DNA from: Saprospiraceae bacterium
Lineage (GTDB): Bacteria; Bacteroidota; Bacteroidia; Chitinophagales; Saprospiraceae
Assembly (NCBI GenBank): GCA_016717145.1
Contig: JADKGD010000023.1
Coordinates: forward strand, 1 to 59,519
Length of the DNA: 59,519 nucleotides
Direction: 5' to 3'
Shown here: positions 1 through 8,483 of the stretch, in pieces
Layout: each line of letters starts with the position of its first letter
Numbering within the stretch: the stretch's first letter is position 1
Made by a program: the position numbers and the translations under genes
Notes under the pieces: model-generated
What the model was told of the DNA's origin: nothing
The model's database searches: none
The model's input: the letters and a program-made list of their open reading frames with translations, nothing else

Positions 1-470
1 AATCAGCACTAAAAGTAATAGGAGTTGGTGAGGTACACAGATCGTTAGCAGGTATACCAACATTTGTTTCATCCACTCGGATACTAAAATCACCCTCAGC
101 ATTATTGTTTGACCCAATAGCAATTGTCAAAACAGTACCTGGTGCTACACATTCTACCCTCACTACTGCTGTTGTAGGGTCGCAAGGATCACCGGAAGCT
201 ACTGAAGCATTATAAACTGTACCACCACAGTTAGTAAATAAGCCTATATTAAGATCAGATGCGGCGAGTTCCTGGTCGCTGTATTAGTTAAAATAGTAAA
301 ATCAAGATTTGTATTTGTGGTATTTCCAGCTGGCACAGTATATCTATAAAAAACAGTATGAGAGCTTGTCGTGTTTAGACTACAATAAGCCGTACTAAAT
401 GGTGTGGCACATGAGGTTGTTCCATTTATTTGCACATTGTCAGAAAGTGTAATTCCATTGGGACATAAAT
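1..470. repeat. Tandem in-gene repeat, copy 1 (incomplete at window edge)
   Basis: This stretch aligns with 804-1270 at an offset of 803 bases. Both copies share landmarks such as GGAGTTGGTGA, TTTGTTTCATC and AAAACAGTATG/AAAACTGTATG. It encodes the module with SHTVFYRYTVP and DLNIGLFT in the surface protein. Differences are scattered substitutions, with an indel cluster near 260. Confidence 0.75.
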
Positions 471-1413
471 CATTTGCTGGTGGAATGATTGTTTTAATGT
501 CAAATGTAAACACCGCTCCTGGATCAGTATTTCGTACGGCAATCAAATATGTACCGGGTGTCAAAGGAGTTAAAGTTGAAGGTGCTGTAATACAAGCCCC
601 AAACTGAGTTAAACTTGCACAGTTGTTGTTGAAGACATTTATATTAGGGTTTCCGGTTAAGTTTTCAAAACCGAAACCTACTCCTCCGGCGGGAAGCACT
701 GCTTGATACCAGATGGTTGGAAAATTATTGAGTGCACAACCAGAACCTACAAATGACTCCGGACAAGCATTTAATGTATTTCCAGTTACTGCTGTAAGGT
801 CACAATCAGCAGTAAAAGTTACAGGAGTTGGTGAAGTACACAAATCATTGACGGGTATGCCGGCATTTGTTTCATCAATAGTTATACTGAAATCACCATC
901 ATTGGTATCGCTTGAACCGATGGCTATCAGGAGCATAGTCCCAGGTGCTACACATGTAATGGTCACCAAGCCAGCTGTAGGGTTGCATAAGTCCCCAACT
1001 GTTGTTGTAGTATATGGCGCACCCGCACAGCTTGTAAACAAGCCGATATTAAGATCAGTTGCAGGTATACCAGTTGTTAAATTATTTGGAGCAACGGTGA
1101 AAACAATATTTGTATTGGTTGTATTAACCGCAGGTACGGTATATCTATAAAAAACTGTATGTGACGTTGTGGTATTTAAACCACAAAATCCAGTGCTGAA
1201 TGCAGAGGCACAAGCCGTTGTTCCGTTTATTGGAGCTGCATTGTCAATAAGTGTGGTTGCGTTTGCACAGGTATTTAATGGACTGGGATCTACGGTTATG
1301 GTAATATTATCGGTGGCAGTACATCCATTAGCATCCGTCACTGTTACCTGCCAAACACCATCATGGGTTGCAACTACAGCAGTAGGAATCGGGAACGTAC
1401 CGGGATTTGGCAC
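244..1413 (-). CDS. Continuation of the giant surface protein (frameshifted)
   Basis: This 389-aa open frame is the downstream part of the protein that starts at 2955, not a separate gene: its Met is internal to an Ig-like module (a one-base shift joins it to VDFDVCAGSEIEL just upstream). Between 1414 and 1608 the coding sense continues through two more frame changes. The frame is lost again near 260, after which the protein continues in another frame to base 1 (PASDLNIGLFTNC...). It holds two copies of a long module with the landmarks NGTTACASAFST, SHTVFYRYTVP, ATDLNIGLFTSC, CVAPGTMLLIAIGS, DGDFSITIDETNAGIP and NDLCTSPTPVTF. Secreted repeat protein; binding target unknown. Confidence 0.75.
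   Translation of the reverse strand: MPNPGTFPIPTAVVATHDGVWQVTVTDANGCTATDNITITVDPSPLNTCANATTLIDNAAPINGTTACASAFSTGFCGLNTTTSHTVFYRYTVPAVNTTNTNIVFTVAPNNLTTGIPATDLNIGLFTSCAGAPYTTTTVGDLCNPTAGLVTITCVAPGTMLLIAIGSSDTNDGDFSITIDETNAGIPVNDLCTSPTPVTFTADCDLTAVTGNTLNACPESFVGSGCALNNFPTIWYQAVLPAGGVGFGFENLTGNPNINVFNNNCASLTQFGACITAPSTLTPLTPGTYLIAVRNTDPGAVFTFDIKTIIPPANDLCPNGITLSDNVQINGTTSCATPFSTAYCSLNTTSSHTVFYRYTVPAGNTTNTNLDFTILTNTATRNSPHLILI
804..1270. repeat. Tandem in-gene repeat, copy 2
   Basis: Second copy of the roughly 0.8-kb tandem unit of the surface protein gene; base 804 corresponds to base 1 of the window. Copy 2 reads through in one frame, unlike copy 1, so it shows what the intact unit should look like. 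Confidence 0.75.
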
Positions 1414-1608
1414 ACCATCTATTGTCCAACTGTATGTAACCGGTAAAACAGCTGTTCCGTTATTTACTGATAATTCAATTTCACTGCCTGCGCATACGTC
1501 AAAATCTACTGTGGATTACCATTATTTACATTTTGTATGGCAATTCCTGTAGGGAAGCATTGACATCTAATGTAATATCAGCGACATCATAACAACCGGT
1601 AACTGGAT

Positions 1609-2955
1609 TTAACACCCTTGCATAAATCGTTGTACTCGGGAAAGAAAAACAGGAGTTAAAGCGCCTGTTCCTGATATTGCATTTGCCAATGTGGCATGAT
1701 AAGTAACTGTCAAACCACCGAAACCATTATCTACATCAGCTACCGTATTTGAATTGACTGAAGGGTTGTAAGGCGCAAATATGTCAGGGGAAAGTTCAGC
1801 ATGGGGAAGTGTGAAGGAACCTTGGCCGGAACCATTATTACAAGCAATCAATGTGGTATTATTTGCTATAGGTAAAGGAGAAATGTTGATTGTTTGTGTC
1901 TCAATACTTGTGCAGCCATTGATATCTGTTATTGTAACTGAATATAAGCCGTCATCCGCGAGAACTGCTGAAGGTACATTCAATATGTTTCCTACTGTTG
2001 CAAGAGGAAAGCCATCAAGCTCCCAGTCATAAGTTGTAAATCCTGGGGTAATTGTTATTGTAAAAGCATCGCCTACACATACATTACCATTATTTGCAGG
2101 TGCATTACCACTGTTTTCAGTTAAGGTTAATGTAGTGGCAGGAAGCGGGTTAACAGTAATTATTTGCGTGGCAGTGGAAGAACAACCTATTGGGTCAGTT
2201 ACAGTCACTGTATACGTGGTAGTACTTAATGGAATTACATTAATGGATTGTGTTGTCTGGACAGGAAATACTGACCAGTTATAAGTAAATCCAACACCAG
2301 CAGGACTTGCAGTTAAATCAGCATCGTCTCCGACACAAATGATGCCATCATTATTTAAGTTACCACTAGTTTCAGCAACTGCTATTGTAGCAAGGGTAAG
2401 ATTAGAAGCAGTCAAAGTAATTTCAAACGGACCTTTATCGGCATTAATATTTGATACCCTAATTTTATAAGTTGTACCTGCAGTGACTGCAACACATTTT
2501 TCTGTTGGTACAATATTATTAAATAAAATAGTTTCATTGGCACCTGCACAGTTAGTGTACATGGTCACCACAGCATTTGGATTCAAGTTGAAATCTATTA
2601 AGACCCGATTGTTTCCTACTGGCACAGTGTAGTCATACCATACATCGCCAAATGCGCCAATGATCCCAGGAGGTGCGGGTACAATACCTTCATCAATCGA
2701 TCCTACAGTAGTACCTGTGAGATCGGCAACAGCATCAACAAGAACGGTAGGTGTTGGTGCACATGGATCCGTGCCATTAAAATTAGGTATGACTAAAGAA
2801 ATATCTTTAGTCAGCTGATATTTATTATCCATTGACATATAACAAATGGTCGCATGAACAATTCCGGTCGATGTAGTTTCAAATGCAGATCTTGCATTGA
2901 CTACAAAGTTAGCGCATAAAACATTACATGTAATAAAAAGTAAAAACTTTCTCAT
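1609..2955 (-). CDS. N-terminal part of a giant secreted surface protein
   Basis: The reading frame of 448 aa opens with a signal peptide (MRKFLLF..., about residues 1-21). Residues about 60-190 look like a jelly-roll-type domain ending in KGPFEITL. Two Ig/PKD-like modules follow, each with a cysteine-containing strand (GIICVGDDADL, GNVCVGDAFTI) and the repeat-type ending TVTVTDPIGCSS or SVTITDINGCTS. Such modules are typical of very large T9SS-secreted adhesins and extracellular enzymes of Bacteroidota. The last residues of this frame are out of frame. A one-base correction near 1640 continues the protein as FPSTTIYARVLNPVTGCYD, so the stop at 1609 is not the real C-terminus. The gene continues leftward off the window. 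Specific function unknown; surface location is inferred from the architecture. Confidence 0.8.
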   Translation of the reverse strand: MRKFLLFITCNVLCANFVVNARSAFETTSTGIVHATICYMSMDNKYQLTKDISLVIPNFNGTDPCAPTPTVLVDAVADLTGTTVGSIDEGIVPAPPGIIGAFGDVWYDYTVPVGNNRVLIDFNLNPNAVVTMYTNCAGANETILFNNIVPTEKCVAVTAGTTYKIRVSNINADKGPFEITLTASNLTLATIAVAETSGNLNNDGIICVGDDADLTASPAGVGFTYNWSVFPVQTTQSINVIPLSTTTYTVTVTDPIGCSSTATQIITVNPLPATTLTLTENSGNAPANNGNVCVGDAFTITITPGFTTYDWELDGFPLATVGNILNVPSAVLADDGLYSVTITDINGCTSIETQTINISPLPIANNTTLIACNNGSGQGSFTLPHAELSPDIFAPYNPSVNSNTVADVDNGFGGLTVTYHATLANAISGTGALTPVFLSRVQRFMQGC

Positions 2956-3533
2956 TTAGTATAATTATTAATATTTTTTTTTAAATAATACGATACAACA
3001 AAGCACCTTCAAAAGGATTGCCATATTATTTATTCGTAAGAAGGGAGCCGCATGTCCGGGCAAATATCATCATATAAAGGGAAATTATATAATGATCCTG
3101 TAAAGTTATGGCTAAACATTCGGATAACAAAGTAAACTTAATAATTTGTTAACACATAGTATTATTTTATAATATATTTATAATTTTGAATAATAAATAT
3201 TTTTAGAACAAAAATTTAAATAAGCAAAAAATAAAAATATTATTAAAATATTATATCAAATTTATAGCTAATTATAGAATTTAAATTTATGTAAAATATA
3301 TTACAATTTCATAAATTATATTTAAATATAGCCCCTTTTTAAGGATGAATAGGATAGTTGAATTGCAAATTAAAAATGGCTGAATGATTTTATTTAATCA
3401 TTCAGCCAAAATCAACATTTATATCATATGACAGTTAAAGAACTATCTGAAAAAAAAATAAAAATAAAAAAAAATGAAGCTTTTCAATTCTTAAATCTTG
3501 GGTTAAGGATTTACTTTCAGGGCTTATATTTTA
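2956..3533. other. AT-rich intergenic region without a gene
   Basis: The gap of 578 bases lies between the start of the surface protein gene and the end of the DUF4252 operon, both on the minus strand. It is very AT-rich, especially 3170-3330. It must hold the promoter of the surface protein gene, but I could not find a convincing TAnnTTTG box on the minus strand. The only clear structure is the terminator hairpin at 3377-3408. No tRNA or small ORF stands out. Confidence 0.6.
3377..3408 (-). terminator. Rho-independent terminator of the sigma/DUF4252 operon
   Basis: A perfect 13-bp stem (TGGCTGAATGATT paired with AATCATTCAGCCA, 6-base loop) is followed on the minus strand by a T run. It lies about 125 bases downstream of the last DUF4252 gene. 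Confidence 0.8.
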
Positions 3534-4019
3534 TTAATTTTCTAATATTTTCATTGGGTTTTCGCCATTAAAATCCATACCAAGTTTTGCAAGTTCTTCA
3601 AAAATTATTTTGCCGGACATTATAAAATATGCATTCATATCAGGTGAATTAACGTGGGCATAAATTTTATTTAGATATTGACCCGAATCTATGGCATAAA
3701 GCTTTACTTTCTGATCCTTGTTTCTGATATTTATAAGCAGATCATATTTTTCTTTCGCTAGAAATGTTTCTATTTTTTGTTTATCAGTCTGGTTAATGTC
3801 GTCTTTCATTTTAAAAACCAGGACATCTACAATATCCACGGTGCTCTTAAGCTTGGAATCAGAACTCTTCAGGACTTTAAGTACATCGCCTGTAAAATTC
3901 ATATTCATGACCCCTTCATCATTTTTATATTTTCTTAATACCTGATCGATATTACTTTGAGCACTAATTCCTATGGTAAATAGCATATAAACTAAGGCGC
4001 TAAATATTTTACTTGTCAT
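3534..4019 (-). CDS. DUF4252 family exported protein (third copy)
   Basis: The product is 161 aa with an N-terminal signal peptide (about residues 1-20, ending SAQS). It then shows the DUF4252 pattern: IDQVLRKYKNDEGVMNMNFTGD near the N-terminus, a charged middle and a C-terminal FIMSGKI strand. It is the last gene of a five-gene minus-strand operon headed by an ECF sigma factor; two more DUF4252 genes lie just upstream. DUF4252 proteins are small exported Bacteroidota proteins of unknown function, often next to sigma/anti-sigma pairs. That context suggests an envelope-stress or sensing role, which is inference. Confidence 0.8.
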   Translation of the reverse strand: MTSKIFSALVYMLFTIGISAQSNIDQVLRKYKNDEGVMNMNFTGDVLKVLKSSDSKLKSTVDIVDVLVFKMKDDINQTDKQKIETFLAKEKYDLLINIRNKDQKVKLYAIDSGQYLNKIYAHVNSPDMNAYFIMSGKIIFEELAKLGMDFNGENPMKILEN

Positions 4020-4058
4020 TTTGTTGTGTTTTTTAAAAATGTGTTTTGAAACTGGTTA

Positions 4059-4595
4059 TTATTCTGCATCAATTTTAATGTTGCGGGCATCTTTTTTAAT
4101 TTCATTAAATGAAATGTTTTTCAGATCATTAATGTCCATATCGGTTTTTAGATGAACAACAGCTATATCTCCGCCGTCTGCATTCATGATTAAGATATTT
4201 TTAATAACATCTTTTTTTTCTCTAATCATTATCTTAAGATTAAGGTCTTCTGATCTGGCACTTATATACTCTTCAAAACCGTCCTTGTCTTTAACATTGA
4301 CCATAAAATTATTAATAATTTCAGTGGTATTAAATTTTGTTAAATCAAGGTGTGTTGTAGCTACCCTCATTGATTGTATATGGTTTGCAATTTGAGCTAA
4401 TCCATTATTTTCAAAATCAGCATCGCTCTTTGAGGCAATCTTTAAGGTTAATCTGATTATCCAACCCGGCAACGAAATTCCCTTATAATGTTCAGTTTTT
4501 TTTATTTGCCCAACCATTTCATTGACGGAGGCCTGAGCTTCGGATTCAAATTGCAAGCAAGTGCAAATGAATATAATGAGGTACAACTTCTTCAT
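4059..4595 (-). CDS. DUF4252-like exported protein (second copy, diverged)
   Basis: This 178-aa protein has a signal peptide (MKKLYLIIFICTCLQFESEAQA). It is more diverged than its two neighbours, but keeps the family order: an N-terminal helix, an LTLKIASKSD segment, a central lysine-rich part around EYISARSEDLNLKIMIREKKD, and a C-terminal strand pair with MNADGGDIAVVHLKTD. It lies between two clearer DUF4252 genes with short gaps (39 and 83 bases), so it is probably co-transcribed. Function unknown; family assignment rests mainly on position and general pattern. Confidence 0.7.
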   Translation of the reverse strand: MKKLYLIIFICTCLQFESEAQASVNEMVGQIKKTEHYKGISLPGWIIRLTLKIASKSDADFENNGLAQIANHIQSMRVATTHLDLTKFNTTEIINNFMVNVKDKDGFEEYISARSEDLNLKIMIREKKDVIKNILIMNADGGDIAVVHLKTDMDINDLKNISFNEIKKDARNIKIDAE

Positions 4596-4678
4596 ACAAT
4601 ATTGCTTTTAATCTGGAAAATATCGGAAAAAAACACCTTTTTAAGCGCCTCTTTCCGATATCAATTACTATTGAAGAC

Positions 4679-5188
4679 TTACTTTTTATTGATTTTATCC
4701 AGGTGTTCGGCACCATCGATATCCAATTTTTTAGCGAGTTTTGCAATTTTACTAAGGTCTATATTTCCTACAAAACTCATCATTACAAATTCATCTTTTC
4801 CTCCGACCAGCAACAACAATTCTGAAATCAGTCCATTGGCTTCTTTTGTTACAAATCTCACGTTTGACTCTTTATCTCTGACAGTAACCAACTCCTCATA
4901 TTCTTTGATGTTAAGTCTTTTATTTGCTTCTTTATAAACTTTGTCAGGGTTTATTTTGGAAGTTAATATCCTGAGACCTTTAAGGTCTTTTACGATGGAG
5001 GCCAATTCGGCATCATTACCTCCGTCAGTAGCCTTACTGACCATTTGAAACATTTTAGGGCTGACATACACGACTGTGAAGTTTTCGTCTTCCTGATAAT
5101 CCTTAAAAAAACGCTCTATGGCATCTACCTGTGTGTATGCTGAAAAACTTAAGAACAAAGCTATCGCTAATGAAAAAACACTTTTCAT
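4679..5188 (-). CDS. DUF4252 domain-containing exported protein (first copy)
   Basis: At 169 aa this is the best match to DUF4252 in the operon. A signal peptide (to about residue 20, FSAYTQ) is followed by VDAIERFFKDYQEDENFTVVYVSPKMFQM, the segment DLKGLRILTSK and the C-terminal FVMMSFVGNIDLSKIAKLAK. It begins 35 bases downstream of the anti-sigma gene. Its place directly behind a sigma/anti-sigma pair recurs widely in Bacteroidota. The molecular role is not known; periplasmic or outer-membrane location is inferred from the signal peptide. Confidence 0.85.
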   Translation of the reverse strand: MKSVFSLAIALFLSFSAYTQVDAIERFFKDYQEDENFTVVYVSPKMFQMVSKATDGGNDAELASIVKDLKGLRILTSKINPDKVYKEANKRLNIKEYEELVTVRDKESNVRFVTKEANGLISELLLLVGGKDEFVMMSFVGNIDLSKIAKLAKKLDIDGAEHLDKINKK

Positions 5189-5223
5189 GGGTATAAAAAT
5201 TTTATGGTTTAAAAATATTAGAA

Positions 5224-5700
5224 TTATTTAAATATACTGGCTTTTTCGAGTTCAGCCAGATTTTCTTTTACAGTATGTTTGCTTTTGTTAAATTTTCTGG
5301 AAACTAAGGCCAGTGCCTGTTTTGTTACGCGAAGTGCCTCCTCAGGGTCTTCAATCTCCTGAACTAAAGAAATATTATCCTGTTTTTGGTTAGCTGAAAT
5401 ATTTTTCATTACAAAAATGGAACAAAGACCTAAAATAAATACAGCGGCAATGGCATAGACATATTTTCGAAATGAAATGTTTACAATATTATGTTTATCG
5501 TCCTCTATATGAGGTGCTTTTATGTCATTTGAATATTTAATTTTTGATTGATCTTCAAAATAGCGAAATAAATCACTGTAAGGTAAATGTTCTTTTAGGA
5601 CATGATCAGAAGCGAAGTATGCTTTTAAAGCATTCTCCTCATCTACAGATGATTCTCCATCCCAATATCTGTCTAATAATTCATCTATATTATGATTCAT
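5224..5700 (-). CDS. Membrane anti-sigma factor-like protein
   Basis: The 158-aa product has a cytoplasmic N-terminal part of about 80 residues beginning IDELLDRYWDGESSVDEENALKAYF, the common start of Bacteroidota anti-sigma proteins. One membrane helix follows at about residues 80-100 (YVYAIAAVFILGLCSIFVM), then a short extracytoplasmic tail rich in charged residues. It overlaps the end of the sigma factor gene by 11 bases, so the two are translationally coupled. I infer that it holds the sigma factor at the membrane until an envelope signal releases it. No zinc-finger cysteines are seen. Confidence 0.8.
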   Translation of the reverse strand: MNHNIDELLDRYWDGESSVDEENALKAYFASDHVLKEHLPYSDLFRYFEDQSKIKYSNDIKAPHIEDDKHNIVNISFRKYVYAIAAVFILGLCSIFVMKNISANQKQDNISLVQEIEDPEEALRVTKQALALVSRKFNKSKHTVKENLAELEKASIFK

Positions 5701-6205
5701 ATTTTTTAAAATTTCTTTTTAATAATTGCTCCTTTAAGGTTTTTCTGGCCCTGTGTAAGCTTACTTTAACAAAATCGAGCGTTGTTTCAGTCATTTCTGC
5801 AATTTCCTGATATGTGTAACCCTCGACATCTCTTAAATGTATAATTTCCCGCTGTTTTTCAGGCAGCTGATTAACCAATTTCATTATGCTCCCGAACCGT
5901 TCATCATCTTCCATTTTTCGGTCTTGGGTGACATCTGAATCTCTCAATTGTTGGTATTCGGATATATCCAAAGTGGCTAATTTTTTATTTCTTGTTTTGT
6001 CTATCGCCATATTTCGGGTGACAGTCATACACCAAGCCTCTTTATTGTCAATTTCTTTAAATTGATCCATTCTGTTCCAGATCTTAATCATGAGTTCCTG
6101 CATGATGTCTTCAGCATCAAAAGTATTTCCCACAATATTTAAAGCAAATCTATATAACTTGTCTTTAAATGGTAAATCGAGGGCATTCATTTTGTTATCG
6201 CTCAT
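5690..6205 (-). CDS. ECF (extracytoplasmic function) RNA polymerase sigma factor
   Basis: This is a sigma-70 family protein of about 171 aa. Region 2 is seen as DAEDIMQELMIKIWNR and EAWCMTVTRNMAIDKTR (about residues 30-75). Region 4 is seen as LPEKQREIIHLRDVEGYTYQEIAEM followed by the helix-turn-helix part VKVSLHRARKTLKEQL (about residues 115-165). I use the ATG at 6205 (MSDNK...); an in-frame TTG two codons upstream is less likely. It heads the operon with the anti-sigma gene and three DUF4252 genes and probably autoregulates it. Confidence 0.9.
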   Translation of the reverse strand: MSDNKMNALDLPFKDKLYRFALNIVGNTFDAEDIMQELMIKIWNRMDQFKEIDNKEAWCMTVTRNMAIDKTRNKKLATLDISEYQQLRDSDVTQDRKMEDDERFGSIMKLVNQLPEKQREIIHLRDVEGYTYQEIAEMTETTLDFVKVSLHRARKTLKEQLLKRNFKKYES

Positions 6206-6346
6206 GTACAATAGGATGACGGAGGGTTTATATTAAATGTTACAGAAATGATAAATTTTTAATTATTTTATCAGCAATTATCACTTTATTATGAGTAGAG
6301 TTGATAGAAATTCACCTTAAATCTGAGAAACGATACAAGATAAACT

Positions 6347-6354
6347 TACTTTTG
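6347..6354 (+). promoter_or_regulatory. Possible -7 box before the flippase gene
   Basis: TACTTTTG matches the Bacteroidota -7 consensus TAnnTTTG and lies 46 bases upstream of the TTG start at 6400. I see no clear -33 TTTG at the usual distance. Confidence 0.3.
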
Positions 6355-6399
6355 TGTGTTTCAAATAAAAAAAGAGTAGGATTTATAAATTAATTTTTA

Positions 6400-7917
6400 T
6401 TGGGAGTTATACAGCGTCAAAGCCTTAAGTTTACTTTAATAAATTTTGTCGGCACATTTATCGGCTTTATGAGTGTGATTTTTATATATCCACTTAATAA
6501 AGACTTATATGGTTATTTTCAAATCTTGCATAGCAACGCAAGTTTATTGGTGCCTATCCTTGGATTAGGTATTCATGGAGCCATTATAAAATTTTATCCT
6601 ATTTTTAAAGAATGGAACATAGCAAAAAACTTTCTTTCATTTACTTTAGTATTGGCATCTTTTTCTGCATTGATAGCGTCTGGTTTTATTTTTATTAGTT
6701 ATTACCTTGCTTATCCATATTTGAATAACATTTTTGATAATTTTGAAGTCATAGAAAAAAACAAATATGTCATTCTGATTTTAGGTATTATCTTTTTATA
6801 TATCAGCATTTTTACCTATCATGCTGTGAGTCTGTATCGTATAGTGATACCCGACATCATCAATAATATTTTACTAAAAGTTTTTTTACCGGTAATAGTG
6901 TTGCTTTACTATTTTCAATTCATTGATAAAAGCAGGTTTAATTTGATTGTCATTATATATTTTCTTTTTATAGCTTTAATATTATTTAAATATTTACTTG
7001 GTCTTTCAGAACATGAATGGAAACCAAATATTAAAAAAGTAGATAAAGCAGGTTATAAAGGCATATTCTCATTTATGGCATTCTCGAGTCTGAATTCGTT
7101 GGGTGCTTCATTGACTTTTAAGTTGGATGTACTTATGATTGGATCTATGATAAGTACCACAGCTGCTGGCCTTTATGCATTAATTTTAGTTATTTCAAAT
7201 ATTATGGACATACCTTCAAAGGCAATAAATCAAATTGCAGGCCCGGTTATTGCAAAAAACTGGGTGGAGAATGATCACAATAATATTAAAGACATTTATC
7301 AAAAGTCATCCATTTATGGTGCCATCATTGGGGTATATCTTTTTTTAATTATTTATTTCATATGGCCTGAAATTATTATGTTGATGCCGGGAAGTAAAAT
7401 AGATTTGCATGTAGCTCTTTTGGTATTTACATTCTTGGGACTGGCAAAACTAGTGGATCTTACAACTGGTGTAAATTCAATTATCATTTCATATTCCAAA
7501 AATTACAAAGTACATATGTATTTTTTAATTATGCTTGCCGTAATAAATATTTCTTTAAATTATATTTTGCTTAAAGCTTTTGGGATCGCGGGCGCTGCAA
7601 TAGCGACATGCATTTCCATACTTTTTTACAATATTATAAAACATCTTTATGTCCATTTTAAATTTGGCTTTACATTAAAAATTGGGCAACAATTGAAGGT
7701 TATTCTAATAGGTTGTTTTGTATTTGTTATGATGTCTTTCATACCTGTACTTTATATGACAATATTAAGTATGATTATTAAATGTGTCTTAACGACCATA
7801 CTTTATCTGGCATTGATTTGGATAACCAATCCTGGTGGTGAATTCAAAACGGTAATAAAGGAAACTATTTTTAATATAAATCAATTTTTGCTACTATCAA
7901 TCAGAAACAAACCCTAA
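6400..7917 (+). CDS. Polysaccharide flippase (Wzx/MATE-like membrane protein)
   Basis: The 505-aa protein is almost wholly made of membrane helices (about 12-14). It starts with MGVIQRQS and an early GxxIGFMSVIFIYP segment, both typical of the Bacteroidota lipopolysaccharide/O-antigen flippase family. A mid-protein segment GAALTF-like (ASLTFKLDVLMIG) matches the second half of the Wzx fold. The start is TTG: a stop lies three codons upstream and no ATG fits, while the TTG gives the family N-terminus. Likely moves lipid-linked sugars across the inner membrane. It stands alone before coaD (71-base gap), not in a sugar cluster, so its substrate cannot be inferred. Confidence 0.85.
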   Translation: MGVIQRQSLKFTLINFVGTFIGFMSVIFIYPLNKDLYGYFQILHSNASLLVPILGLGIHGAIIKFYPIFKEWNIAKNFLSFTLVLASFSALIASGFIFISYYLAYPYLNNIFDNFEVIEKNKYVILILGIIFLYISIFTYHAVSLYRIVIPDIINNILLKVFLPVIVLLYYFQFIDKSRFNLIVIIYFLFIALILFKYLLGLSEHEWKPNIKKVDKAGYKGIFSFMAFSSLNSLGASLTFKLDVLMIGSMISTTAAGLYALILVISNIMDIPSKAINQIAGPVIAKNWVENDHNNIKDIYQKSSIYGAIIGVYLFLIIYFIWPEIIMLMPGSKIDLHVALLVFTFLGLAKLVDLTTGVNSIIISYSKNYKVHMYFLIMLAVINISLNYILLKAFGIAGAAIATCISILFYNIIKHLYVHFKFGFTLKIGQQLKVILIGCFVFVMMSFIPVLYMTILSMIIKCVLTTILYLALIWITNPGGEFKTVIKETIFNINQFLLLSIRNKP

Positions 7918-7988
7918 TTTTTTAAAGTGATGTTATTTCATTGCAATAATTGTCGTTTCTTTGTCTCGAAATATAAAATAATCACTTA

Positions 7989-8471
7989 ATGAAGATTGCT
8001 GTTTTCCCTGGATCATTTGACCCGATTACGCTTGGTCACGTGAATATCGTAAAACGTGCACAACCTTTGTTTGATAGAATTATTGTTGCTGTAGGTGTAA
8101 ACAATCAGAAAAGTACGCTTTATTCGCTTGATAAGCGGCTTATGTGGCTTAGAGAAGTATTCAAAGATATGGATAATGTCGATATAGGATTTTTTGAAGG
8201 CCTTACTGCTAAATATTGCGAGGAACAAAATGCAAGGTATCTCATTAGAGGTTTGCGCAATGCCTCCGATTTTGATTATGAAAAAACAATTTCTCAATTA
8301 AATACCATTATAGGAAAGGATTTAGAAACCATCTTCTTAATCAGCCAACCGGAATTTTCACACATTAGCTCAACAATAGTCCGTGAAATAATCAAAGGCA
8401 AAGGAGACGTTAGCCCTTTTGTTCCGTCGATTATAGCAGCAGACCTTTTTCCACATCCATTATCAAATTAA
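7989..8471 (+). CDS. coaD: Phosphopantetheine adenylyltransferase
   Basis: CoaD transfers AMP from ATP to 4'-phosphopantetheine, the fourth step of coenzyme A synthesis, in the cytoplasm. The 160-aa length is normal. The nucleotidyltransferase signature FPGSFDPITLGH lies at residues 5-16, RGLRNASDFDYE in the middle, and the ISSTIVREI motif that contacts ATP near residue 127. The next gene begins 12 bases downstream, so the two may share a transcript. Confidence 0.95.
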   Translation: MKIAVFPGSFDPITLGHVNIVKRAQPLFDRIIVAVGVNNQKSTLYSLDKRLMWLREVFKDMDNVDIGFFEGLTAKYCEEQNARYLIRGLRNASDFDYEKTISQLNTIIGKDLETIFLISQPEFSHISSTIVREIIKGKGDVSPFVPSIIAADLFPHPLSN

Positions 8472-8483
8472 CTAATTATCACG

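Noticed and set aside
404..1552. Plus-strand open frames of 67-145 codons opposite the surface protein
   Set aside because: They mirror the minus-strand repeat protein, whose composition and domain pattern are clear; they have no recognisable domains.
4488..4937. Plus-strand 149-codon frame across two DUF4252 genes
   Set aside because: It spans a gap and parts of two genes on the other strand and has leucine/serine-rich shadow composition.
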